From Paulinella micropora (Eukaryota > Cercozoa > Imbricatea > Euglyphida), in NCBI GenBank assembly GCA_009731375.1, contig BJOX01000044.1:854243-884163 (forward strand): a DNA stretch of 29,921 nucleotides, in the 5' to 3' direction. The notes beneath the pieces are model-generated. The model was not told the DNA's origin and searched no databases. It saw only the letters and a program-made list of their open reading frames with translations. A program made the position numbers and the translations under genes. The first letter of the stretch is position 1, and every line of letters begins with the position of its first letter. Positions 1 to 28,100 of the stretch are shown here, piece after piece.

Positions 1-8
1 ATAATAAC

Positions 9-88
<80 letters not shown>

Positions 89-90
89 TG

Positions 91-145
<55 letters not shown>

Positions 146-165
146 AATGATAATAATAATAATAG
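1..165. repeat. (AAT)n microsatellite, tail of SINE copy 1
   Basis: Near-perfect AAT trinucleotide run with a few GAT and CAA variants, continuing past the left edge. On the minus strand it is the ATT tail of the SINE at 166-396. No gene is seen here. Confidence 0.95.
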
Positions 166-396
166 TGCTTCTCTGTCAATGGCTGATGCATTTCTGCACA
201 TGCGCCTCCATCGTCTCACCCGTGAGGGGAGTACGAAGAATTGACGATAAGCTCTAATGACACCCCCGCAAGGGCAGTTCCAACACTTCCAGACGGACCG
301 GTATGTTCAATGAAAATACTGGTGGCACCGACGGGAATCGAACTGGCGACAGGGCCCAGATGGTAGAACTTGACCACTGGGCTATCACGGTGTCCA
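166..396 (-). mobile_element. tRNA-derived SINE, copy 1
   Basis: Read on the minus strand it begins GACACCGTGATAGCCCAGTG (A box) and has GTTCGATTCCC (B box) at 333-343. The first and last bases of the head (ACACCG / CGGTGCC) can form a degenerate tRNA acceptor stem. A unique body of about 150 bp follows, then an (ATT)n tail covering 1-165. Pol III promoter boxes, tRNA-like head and short-repeat tail are the hallmarks of a tRNA-derived SINE. Confidence 0.85.
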
Positions 397-397
397 A

Positions 398-478
398 ATA
401 ATAATAATAATAATTATTATAATAATTATAATAATTATAATCATGATAATAATAATGATAATGATGATGATGATAATG

Positions 479-530
<52 letters not shown>

Positions 531-555
531 TAATAATAATAATAATAATAATAAC

Positions 556-606
<51 letters not shown>
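398..606. repeat. (AAT)n microsatellite between SINE copies
   Basis: AAT/GAT trinucleotide tract that serves as tail of SINE copy 2 and adjoins the head of copy 1. All-Asn, all-Ile or all-Tyr translations of it are artefacts. Confidence 0.95.
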
Positions 607-607
<1 letters not shown>

Positions 608-843
608 CTTCTCAGTCAATGGCGAATGCATTTCTGCACATGTGCCTCCATCGTCTCACCCGCGAGGGGAGTACGAAGATTTGACGATAGGCTCTACCGA
701 CACCCCCGCAAGGCAGGTCCAAGCCTTCCAGACAGACCATTACTTTCAAAGAAAATATCCTTTGAAAATACTGGCCCCAACGGGAATCGAACTGGCGACA
801 GGTCCCAGATGGTAGACCTTAACCACTGGGCTATCGCGGTGCC
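607..843 (-). mobile_element. tRNA-derived SINE, copy 2
   Basis: Same family and orientation as copy 1, with head GGCACCGCGATAGCCCAGTG and B box at about 781-791. GGCACCG would pair fully with the CGGTGCC of copy 1. Its body differs by scattered substitutions and a small insertion near 745-770. The (ATT)n tail lies at 400-606 and abuts the head of copy 1, so the two are head to tail. Confidence 0.85.
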
Positions 844-890
<47 letters not shown>

Positions 891-927
891 ATACATACAT
901 AATGTATGTATATGTATTCTTCTTAAG

Positions 928-18805
<17,878 letters not shown>

Positions 18806-18892
18806 TGACTCATAATAGTAGAATCAATGTTACATTACAACAAAGAACATCATAGTAAAGTCTCAGTGACCATTGGACATTCCAGCGTAACA

Positions 18893-19110
18893 TATTGACA
18901 TTTATGCAATACTAATATTGCATGAAAGCAATATTAATATTGAAATATATGCAATACTAATATTGCAAGAAAGCAATATTGATATTGAAACTGATGTAAT
19001 ATTAATATTGCAAGAAGTCAATATAAATATTGCAATTTAGTCAATATTTATATTGCAAAAAAGCAATATAAAGATTGATATTTAGTCAATGTAAATTATT
19101 GAACACTATC
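18893..19110. repeat. AT-palindrome array 1
   Basis: Diverged copies of the perfect palindrome CAATATTAATATTG (also ATATAAATATTG types) spaced by A-rich linkers such as CAAGAAAGC. It begins about 90 bases after the stop of the GALT-like gene. Confidence 0.85.
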
Positions 19111-19262
19111 AGGAGACAGTGCGAAACAGGTGACCTCTGATAGGTAGTAAGCTGAGGAAGAGATGGTTGAATGACGTACATCAACTTAAACCACGTGCTG
19201 GCGTGGAAATCGGGAAGGACGAACTGACAAAGAAAACTATAAAATACTTCCATCAGCGCGTA

Positions 19263-19643
19263 CTAGTAGGGTGCACGGTGAACTGTCACGATCTCCACCA
19301 AAGCTACTGCTACATACGCGATTGTGGCTTGTTGGGAATTTACAGCCCATCCTTGCACAAAAGGTCTTTTCAAGATATCAACGATTGCAGCCTTTGTCCT
19401 AGAATTCCAGGGCCTGCCTTCTTCAGAGTTACTGGAAGGCGGGGAACGTGCTTCCTCCTCTGAGTCACTACTCGAAGAAGGCGATTCAGACGAAGATGAG
19501 CTTGAACTCGAAACAGAAGCAGAGGCAGAAGAAGAAGAAGAAGAAGAATTTGAAGAGGTTCTGAATAGACTAAGTCTAGCACGCTTGGGATGTGGACCTC
19601 TCCCTTCGCTGCCCTGCCGTCCCTGCCGCTGCCTCGGCTGCAA
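19263..19643 (-). other. Possible Ser/Glu-rich coding stretch, unassigned
   Basis: The minus strand stays open for over 120 codons, with a KRARLSLFRTSS lead-in, a 40-residue Ser tract, DSEEEARSPPSSNSEEGRPW and a less biased tail. The codon at the listed start is TTG, not ATG. The plus strand is also open here as a Glu-rich frame. I recognise no domain; an exon of an unknown gene or simple low complexity are both possible. Confidence 0.15.
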
Positions 19644-19835
19644 CGCACCGACACAGAAACAAAATTTGTTGATATGCTTGTTCCTGGAAACATTAAAACA
19701 GATAAAAATATTGATGATGTATGTATGTGTGTGTATGTATGTATGTATGTATGTATAAATGTTGAGAGATGTTGACGTATGTATGTATTAAAACAGATAA
19801 AAAGAAACATTAAAACAGATAAAAATATCAATGAT

Positions 19836-20407
19836 ATATTTATATTGCGAAAAAGCAATATAGATATTAACATTTATGTAATATTTAAATTGCAAAAGAG
19901 CAAATATTAATATTGCCGAAAATCAATATTAATATTGAAATGTACAATAGTAATATTGCAAAAAAAAAGCAATATTAATATTGAAATGCATGCAATATTT
20001 TCAAAAAAATTCTTGTTTTGCCTGTATCAAAAGGTTCGGACGTAATTTTTTGACTGTATCAACTAGGTTTGTATGAAAGGAAAAATTCAGGTTCAGGGAT
20101 TTTGGAACCGGGCAGGAATTCCTGCTCGGTGCGCGCAATATTAATATTGCCAAAAAGCAATATTAATATTGACATGTATGCGATAATATTGCCAAAAAGC
20201 AATACCAATATTAAAATTATGCAATATTAATATTGCCAAAAAGCAATATTAATATTGAAATTGATGCACTATTAATATTGCTAAAAAGTAATACTAATAT
20301 TGGAACTATGCAATATTAATATTGCCAAAAAGCAATATTAATATTGAAATGTATGCAATATAAATATTAGCATTTGTGCAATATTAATGTTGCAAAAAAG
20401 CAATATC
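19836..20407. repeat. AT-palindrome arrays 2 and 3, split by a 130-bp unique insert
   Basis: Arrays at 19836-19999 and 20136-20407 built from GCAATATTAATATTGCC and AAAAAGC linkers. The unit is about 45-48 bases holding two palindromes. The intervening 20000-20135 is unrelated. Start and end phrases match array 4. Confidence 0.85.
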
Positions 20408-22437
20408 ATAAACACCTAAGCATACTTCCCTGCTAACTGTCTAATTTTTGGTAATCCGGACAGCACGTTTCTGCACAATGTTTCTCTGCTTTCGGGAAGG
20501 ACGAACTGAGAAAGAAAATTTCGAGCAATCGGGAAGAACTGGGTAGTTTTTGCACAATGCTTCTTTGGTGCTCACTTATGGGCAGTAGCGTCTGCTTTGA
20601 TTTTTGCGGGAGATTGTTTGTCTGTCAACTGCTACCCATAACTGAGTGCCTTGTGAGCTCTTGGAGAATTCGAAGCTGGAAATGAACTCAAAAAGAAGAA
20701 ACGACCAAACTCAAAGAAAATCTAGAAACTCAATTACGTCCTTGAAGCTGTCCTGACAGAGGCTAAATGCCTCAACTTAAAGAAGATATATATGGAAGTA
20801 ATGATATGAATTCCAAATAGATATGCCTTTTTCCTCGCTTTGCTGCCGGTTCTTTCTCAACGGCCCTGCCGATATCTCAGGAACAGACAAGAAAGATGGA
20901 AAGATAGTCTCTCTAAGGACATGCATAGAGCAGGTTGGTAGGGAGGTGTGCATGCAAGGATAAAAAATTGCCAGTATGTAAATCACTTTTTATGTGTCTT
21001 GTATAACTAGTTTGTCTGTTAACGTAACGTTTCGGAATTCGAATTCACGGTGCACATATATTTATACTATAAATAGGTCGTAGAAAGCTATCATAGAAAT
21101 CACCAAGCGCGATCGCACCGCCTTAAATGAAAAGAAACATAGAAACATTAAAACATATTAAAATCTACTTTAATCCTTGGTTACTTTTCCCTTACTGAGA
21201 AACACAGAACAAAGAACAGAGCTTTAATGGAAGCCTAGACGATCCGATCTCGTCGGAATCAAATGGGGGAAAAGAATATAGGTCTAGGCTCAAGCGCTCT
21301 TTCAAGCTCGCTCAACATACGACAAGGCAAGTGGAACACTGCGGCCGGATCCGTCCAAGACTAGACTGTCCGGTCACACTGACAGTTGAGTTAAGTTTAG
21401 TTAACGAGCCAGTTGAATGAACGTTGCCAACTGAGTCCAACGCAGCACGCTAATGCATTGAGATGAAGGAGGTCGTTGGATCCAAACGGAGTCTGGGTTA
21501 GCTGACGCAACCAGTAGTGGGCAAGGGGCAGGAGCAACGGCGTTCACTTCTCCCCAATCAACGAAACGAAGCGTGTAGGGGGGTCCTTCGAGAGACACGT
21601 ACACACACGTACGCACACATTCACGCACATAAAGGAAGAGGGCAGTTGATTGTCTCTGCTATGATTTCTCATAGTAGGCGGCCTGGTGGTGGAGGCGTGT
21701 CGAATCCCGAACTCTAAGAAGGGACAAGGATGCGTATGTGACTTTCGAGAATAGTCATCTAAGAACAGGGGTTTACCGGACCACGAGTGACCGTGCTCAC
21801 CCCTTTGCCAAGGTTAATTTCAGTAGAGGGTAAGGGTTGGGTGATTGTAAGGTTAAAGGCTAAGGGCTGGGTTAAGGGCTTGGTAAATTCGGTAAAGGGC
21901 AGGGTGTTTCCAGGGTATTTACGCTGTGCTGAAGACAAAGAATTCTGAAGGAAACTATCTGTGGTGGAGAGATGGTTTAGGTTGAAATGGTTTAGGTTGT
22001 ATTGTAAAGAATGTAAGTAGGCTAGATTGGAAAGAGAACATATCACAGCCAGTGAGGAAAATTATGAGCTGATATGGGCAAAAAAGGAATTTGCTGGAGC
22101 GCAAAAGGATTTTTTCCAGAGCAAGTTCAGGTAAGAAGTTTAATAAAGGTAAGAAATGCGAAGTCACGTTGCGCTTTGTATATGCTGATTAAAGTAGATC
22201 TAACAGATTCCGAAGAGTTGACGAAGACTCGGACTCAGTGCTTCCAGGTTAGGTATTGGAATAATAGTATTGGAGTTATAATATAGTCCCTTATGAAGTT
22301 ATTATTAGTCCCCCCCGGTTAGTCAGACCGGGAGCTTGCAGGGCAAGTGGGAAAAGGGCTTAGGTAAGTAGTTATTTGACAAAGAGCGAGCGTGAAACTA
22401 ACTCAGACTAACCAAGGACTCAAACTTATTAAAACTG

Positions 22438-22570
22438 GAGGAGGTGGGGAAAGAGGACGGTAGAAAAGATGGAGGAGGGGAAAGGAGGAAGGTCAGACCG
22501 GGTGGAGGAGGGGAAAAGGCGGACGGTAAAACCGGGTGGAGGAGGGGAAAAGTGGACTGCTAGACCGGGG
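22438..22570. repeat. Purine-rich minisatellite (GGTGGAGGAGGGGAAAAG)
   Basis: Three to four diverged units of about 36-40 bases, each with GGAGGAGGGGAAA followed by GGACGGTA-like or GGTCAGACC-like words. The last two share ACCGGGTGGAGGAGGGGAAA. Confidence 0.8.
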
Positions 22571-22715
22571 GCTGGTCCTAAAACAAGGCAAACGAGGAAA
22601 ACGGGCACGAACACATAGCAGAAGGAACAAACGAAGGTTGCGACCACGACGTGCCAGGACCTGGCTTCTTACTACGAACACGACACTGGAGCAAACGGAT
22701 GTGGGTGGGTGGGAA

Positions 22716-22761
22716 TTTTTCGAAGTGGGAAAGAGCTTTTCTCTTTGCCAACTTCGAAAAA
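22716..22761. other. Compact hairpin of 11 + 6 bp
   Basis: TTTTTCGAAGT (22716-22726) pairs with ACTTCGAAAAA (22751-22761), and inside it AAAGAG pairs with CTCTTT after a three-base mismatch on each side. The loop is about five bases. The shape is like a small precursor hairpin, but no expression evidence is available. Confidence 0.75.
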
Positions 22762-22800
22762 CTTAGAAGACAACAACAAACACAGCCGGAACAAACCAAA

Positions 22801-22821
22801 CGCGCCGGCTTTGCCGGCGCG
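22801..22821. other. GC-rich perfect hairpin
   Basis: CGCGCCGGC, loop TTT, GCCGGCGCG: nine GC pairs, a strong local contrast to the AT-rich surroundings. The next bases (GCGCCGGCC) partly repeat an arm. Confidence 0.85.
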
Positions 22822-22926
22822 CCGGCCTTACTACTTACCAAAAGAGTAACGGTCAAACGAAAAAGTAACGGTCTCAAATAAATTTTAACGTCTGTTAATT
22901 CCGGTATCCGGCCGGAGCAAACCATA

Positions 22927-23345
22927 ATAAAAATATCAATGATATATTTATATTGCAAAAAAGCAATATAGGTATTAACATTTATGCAATATTTAAATTG
23001 CAAAAGAGCAAATATTAATATTGGCAAAAAGCAATATTAATATTGCAATGAATGCAATATTAATATTGCCAAAAAGCAATATTAATATTAAAATTACGCA
23101 GTATTAATATTGCCAAAAAGCAATATTAATATTAAAATTGATGCAATATTAATATTGCCAAAAAGCATTATTAATATTGAAATTATGCAATATCAATATT
23201 GCCAAAAAGCAATATTAACATTGAAATGTATGCAATATAAATATTAGCATTTGTGCAATATTAACATTGCAAAAGAGCAATGTCAGTATTGAACTTTATG
23301 TAATATTAGTATTGCCAAAAAGCAATATAAATATTGACATTTATA
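22927..23345. repeat. AT-palindrome array 4 (uninterrupted)
   Basis: Starts AAAAATATCAATGATATATT like array 2 and contains AATATAAATATTAGCATTTG near its end like array 3. It is therefore a paralogous copy of arrays 2 plus 3 without the insert. Confidence 0.87.
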
Positions 23346-23447
23346 CAACAGCTGCGCGCGATTGACGGCGGACACAAAATCGTCATTGTAGGAGATAGTT
23401 AGATCTGAACCCTAGGCTGAGTTGCCAGTGGCAGAGACCGTCTCCAG

Positions 23448-23523
<76 letters not shown>

Positions 23524-23568
23524 TGTTTGGTCTATATCCGAAGACATAGGCATCCATTCCACACCGCC

Positions 23569-23645
<77 letters not shown>

Positions 23646-23650
23646 GGATG

Positions 23651-23697
<47 letters not shown>

Positions 23698-23706
23698 GGA
23701 TAAGTA
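23448..23706. repeat. (GATA)n microsatellites, two tracts
   Basis: Two GATA tracts (about 23448-23523 and 23571-23700) with a 45-base unique spacer. They separate palindrome array 4 from the retrotransposon's probable LTR. Confidence 0.95.
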
Positions 23707-23766
23707 TAGGTAAAGGTTAAAACAAAAAAAAACTTGAGAATGACTAGGAATCGGCGGCAGTCATTT

Positions 23767-24349
23767 TGTACGGCGACGTCACCTGAAGTCAACTTTCAGT
23801 TAATATATACTTGAATCATGATCACATTAATACTAATTAATAACTCCTTATGTATATAAGAAGAGGCTTTCAGTCACGCAACATACAATACCGTGCCCGG
23901 CTGACTCCGAGTCAGAGTACCCCTCTGTGATCAGTCTTACTAATACTATCAGTCAATTCAATACTACTTGAATTTCACGGTGTGACTCAAAAGTTAGATT
24001 ATGAAGATGATCGTGAGCGTCAGCCTGATCAGTCCTATGCCGGCCCACCCGGTATATAATGGCAATACTGATCGTTCCGATCTGCCGATGTCCTTGGTCT
24101 GGAGATTACGGATGTAATGCCCCCAACGATAGCTCGTAAAAAGTCGGTAATACAACCAAACACAGTCCTCAAGAATGAGAATGATGTCTCGTTGTATTAG
24201 CTCAGTGAAGCCAAAAAGGAAAACGGCAACAGACCAGGAATAAAATGGCATCAGGTCCAATCCGGACAAATAATACTGAAAAACAAGCTGGTGCACCTGT
24301 CACCAGGAAAAGGTATTTTTTACCGGCTATCCGGGGGGTGATGCCTACA
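23767..24349 (-). mobile_element. Probable 3' LTR of the Ty3/gypsy-type element
   Basis: On the minus strand it begins TGTAGGCATCACC immediately after the polypurine tract. It could end at TACA (23767, giving TGTA...TACA termini and 583 bp) or at ...GATCACA (23926, 424 bp). A TATATA-like word lies inside. The 5' LTR is outside the window, so the boundary cannot be confirmed by comparison. Confidence 0.5.
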
Positions 24350-24350
24350 G

Positions 24351-24362
24351 TACCCCCTCCCG
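24351..24362 (-). promoter_or_regulatory. Polypurine tract, plus-strand primer of the retrotransposon
   Basis: The minus strand reads CGGGAGGGGGTA directly before TGTAGGC. LTR elements prime second-strand synthesis from such a tract just upstream of the 3' LTR. A second purine-rich stretch (AAGAAGAAGGAGATCAAAGG, about 24651-24674) is a weaker alternative. Confidence 0.55.
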
Positions 24363-25194
24363 ATTTTATGACGGAAATAGCATTTTCGTCATACACCTTC
24401 TGATTTCTTTCTGCAAATAGTATGCGCTATGGAGTCATGCCACACAGCGCATCGACCCACGGATAGACGCTAAAAGACGATAAATATATCCTCATACGGC
24501 ACGTCAAAGCGGATTCTCTAGCCTTTCTTGTAAATTTTGAACTCCTTCCCCTCAATTTCTTTTTTTTTCTTTTTTTTTTTTTCGGCAGTATGTCAAGAAC
24601 AAACGTACAATTAAAAAAAAAATACAAGCAACGTGGTGCTGTAGTACGATTCCCCCTTTGATCTCCTTCTTCTTCTTATCATTATCATTATTATTATTAT
24701 TATTCACAGGGAGATCGTAAGTACATTGTCTTTTTTAATGACATACCCTTGTATAAGGCGGATATCCTATGATATAGTATTAGGGGGCCAGTCCTAATAG
24801 CTATATCCGAAGTCGAGGTGTATGTACCCGACCCTGCGATATACCGACACAAGTAGAGATTGACCGTGCTCAGGTACGACAGTATATAATCTATCGTAAA
24901 AAATAATTTAATGAAAGTTTCAGAGAACATTTCATTTTCGAGAACATCATCCCAGGACTTGGAAAGGGTCATACCCGGGAACACCATCGCTCAATACACT
25001 AGCGATCCCCGTATACGGTGTAGTATCATCGTCGATCGACCTTTCGCACTCGTATGTTGCGATCGAATGCCAAGTTATATCACTGAGTCTTTTTAATATT
25101 CATATTGATAACTGATGATGCATGATCAAATCATGATACGCCGTGGGCAATCAATCAGTTTATTTGAGACGCATAAAGAAAAATAGTTTCTTTG
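24363..25194 (-). other. Retrotransposon 3' untranslated region
   Basis: About 830 bases between the pol stop and the polypurine tract. They contain only short frames, an (AAT)n patch near 24685 and an A-rich stretch near 24560. I see no env-like gene or other domain. Confidence 0.55.
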
Positions 25195-28100
25195 TCACTG
25201 CCTTCGTCGTCTGGCGCGGATTTCTTTGCCTGGTGGAGGACCACCAACAAAAGTCAGATCGAACTTTGACTGTTCGAGAATGTCCCAGATCTTATTAGGG
25301 ATTCCGCCCAACGATAATTCAAAAGGGACATCAAGCACTCCTCTTGGCAGTGTCTGAATGGTCCACGCAGTGTAATCCTTGTCTCTGGGAGTAATTGTAT
25401 CATCCCATGTCTCGAGACTTTTTGCGTCTTTATATACTGGCAGATAATGTCTTGCCTTTGGATCCTCAACCGGGTCCATACTTCTCCAGAACTGGAGTAT
25501 CGGTTGTACTATCTTTGCGGCTGATGATATTTTGAGTGTCCGTGTGACACGCATCTGTCGTGGGACCGCCACGACCCGCATCAAGTATAAGTCTGAGAGA
25601 GTGTCATCAGCGACATGTTGTTCCGCTGGTCTCATCAGATAGAAAACATTTTTCACCCATGCGATGGTTGCTATCGCATCGCCTTCCTTCCATCGCTCAT
25701 GGACAATCTCAACGTTGCCCGCGTTTGGGTCAGTGTCCGTCCCCTCCTCCTCCTGGTGGACGTCCTTTGATCTCATCGACCTCATCGCCTTCCTCGGTTG
25801 GTCGTTGATAAGATCATTCCGCGCTCTCCTTAGCTGCGCCTCTGTGATCTTCTCCTTCTTTCCGCTATGCTCTCGCGGAGACTTGGACTGAGTCCCCACC
25901 GCGCTTATGCGGTCAGTCTTCTCCTTGCTGTCCACCTCACTCTCCTCCTTCTCAGCTATCGGTGCCCGATAAGCATCGTCTTGGTCTATGCCAGCCTCCT
26001 TGTGGATGGGCGGCACCTCTTTGAAATCATCCTTCATCCGTTTTAACGCCTCCTCAACGGATTCATCTTCCAGTAAGAAGGGATCATACTTAATCAGCCT
26101 TCTTACATTCACAATTTGCACCTTCCCTCTACCCCTGATCTTGTAATTCAGAGGTCCCGTCTGTTCCATAATCTGATAAGGTCCTTTCCAGTGAGTGAAC
26201 AGCTTAGAGCTGACTCCCTTCGGGACTTGAGGATGGTACAATAGTACAATATCCCCGACCTGGAACTTGATCTGATCCAAGTGCGCTTGTCGCACCCCTT
26301 CAGCATCAGTCTTTCGGCGCTCCGCCTCTCTATGCGCCCTGACTATTTGTTCCGCCTCCATCTTCACTCTAAGTCTCATCCCAAACAACTCATCCGCATC
26401 CGCCCAAGTGTCTTTTGGGTGAAGGAGCGAAGTCGGGATATCAGGCTCACGCCCATATACTAACTGATATGGCGAGATTGAGCTCTTCGAGCCTCCTAAC
26501 GCCGTAGAGGGTAGACAGTTCATTGCAAACGCAAATGATGGTGCTGCCTCGACCCATGCTCTTTGATTCTCCTTCTTCGTGCAATACATCTTTAGCGAGG
26601 CTTTGAGGGGTCTGTGTACCCGCTCGATTTTCCCATTTGCTCGCGGGTTATAGGCAGTAACATATTGCCATTTCATCCCGTAATACTTAGATAGTTTGTC
26701 GATGACCTCGTTATTAAAGTCCGAGCCTCGATCAGAACATATCTTTCTTGGTACTCCGATCTGTGAGATGATCCTATCGATCAGCGCCTCGGCCGTCGTC
26801 TTGCCGGTAACGTCTTTGACAGGGATGATCCACACATAGTTGGTGGCTCTGTCAATAGCCGTAAGGAGGTATTTGTAACCATCCTTCGATTCTGGGAAAG
26901 GTCCCACATGATCAATGTGTATAAACTCAAACATCCCCGCATGAAGAGGAAATTCGCCAATCAGGCCGAAATTTGCCTTCAGTGGTGTTTTGTTTATCTT
27001 GCACGGGATGCATGCATCCACCGCCTGATCTATCTCCTCCTTCATCTTCTTCCACCAGAATCGCCTCGCTACGAACATATGAGTTCGTTGTCGACCCGGA
27101 TGCGCCAAAAGTGGGCAATTGTGGGCTGCGACAAATATAAATCGTCTCAGACTCTCCGGTACCCAAAGGGTCCATTTGTCCGGCTGTGACGCATAGCGAC
27201 CGTGAAGGCCCTTGTACCACAGTAGACCATCTCTCCATCCCATCTCCTTCATCTGATCTTTGATCGCTTTCGTCATCCGTAGCTCATCCGGGTTCTGATA
27301 TAACTGTATCAGTTCTTTAAACTCCGGATCTTGAGCCTGTTGTTGCCTCCATGCGGTAGGCGAGGCTATATGGATAGTACCATCTTCTAGCCGTACCCCG
27401 ATTCTTTCCGGGTCATCGTCTAGGTCACTTCTCCGCTCTTGAGGAGGCTCCGCATAAACTTCCTGCGTCTCCTCTTCCTCTCTTATGTTCGCCTTCGCAT
27501 TCTCATATACCTCATAGGACCACTCAGCGTCCTCCTGGGTATGTAGCTCACAACATATCCCGTGATCCGGGCCTTGTGGACTGTACCGTAGACCTGTGCG
27601 GTCATATCGGACTCCACTCGCCATCTCCATCGCCTCAATGTGGCTGACCTCATACACCTTGTCAGTGGACAAGTCTTCCATCTCCACCGTGGACACCAAC
27701 GCCGATACTTCTGAGTTAAACTCTAGCCTAGAGAGGCTATCAGCGACCACATTTCGCTTTCCCGGTAGATGGACCATTGTAAAATCGAAACAAGACAAGA
27801 ACGCTTGCCACCGCGCCAGCCGTCCCGTCTGTTCATGATTCATCAACCATAACAGGTTATGATGATCAGTTCTGACAGTAAATTGAGGTCCTCCCCACAA
27901 ATACTCTCTGAGCCTCTTGAGGGCCCATACTACCGCCAACGCCTCTCTTTGCCTTGTGCAATAGTTTCTCTCCGCCGCACACAACTTCCTACTAATAAAC
28001 ATGATTGGGCGTAATTTCTTCTCCTCATCCTCTTGTTGTAATACAGCCCCAATCGCAAACTTAGATGCGTCTGTATCGACTACGAATTGTTTCGTAAAGT

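Larger units (their letters stand above)
20411..22920. other. 2.5-kb region without recognisable gene
   Basis: Frames are short (up to about 95 codons) and match nothing I know. It contains a phrase CGGGAAGGACGAACTGA.AAA shared with 19211-19235, a G-rich region with AAGGGTT-like words (21825-21905), a purine-rich minisatellite (22438-22570) and hairpins at 22716-22761 and 22801-22821. It could be an old, decayed element between the palindrome arrays. Confidence 0.5.

Noticed and set aside
166-843. Functional tRNA genes
   Set aside because: A and B boxes and a tRNA-like acceptor are present, but the T and D arms are degenerate and the sequence continues as a repeated 230-bp unit with an ATT tail, so these are SINEs.
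19167-19463. Plus-strand 98-codon frame after palindrome array 1
   Set aside because: It starts at TTG, has no recognisable domain, and overlaps an equally open minus-strand frame; neither strand can be preferred.
18893-20407. CRISPR-like palindromic repeats
   Set aside because: The intervals between palindromes are also repetitive, with no unique spacers or cas genes.
23851-23900. Plus-strand promoter (TATATAAG followed by CAATACC)
   Set aside because: It looks like a TATA box, but it lies near or inside the probable LTR of a minus-strand element and no plus-strand gene follows; kept only as a note.
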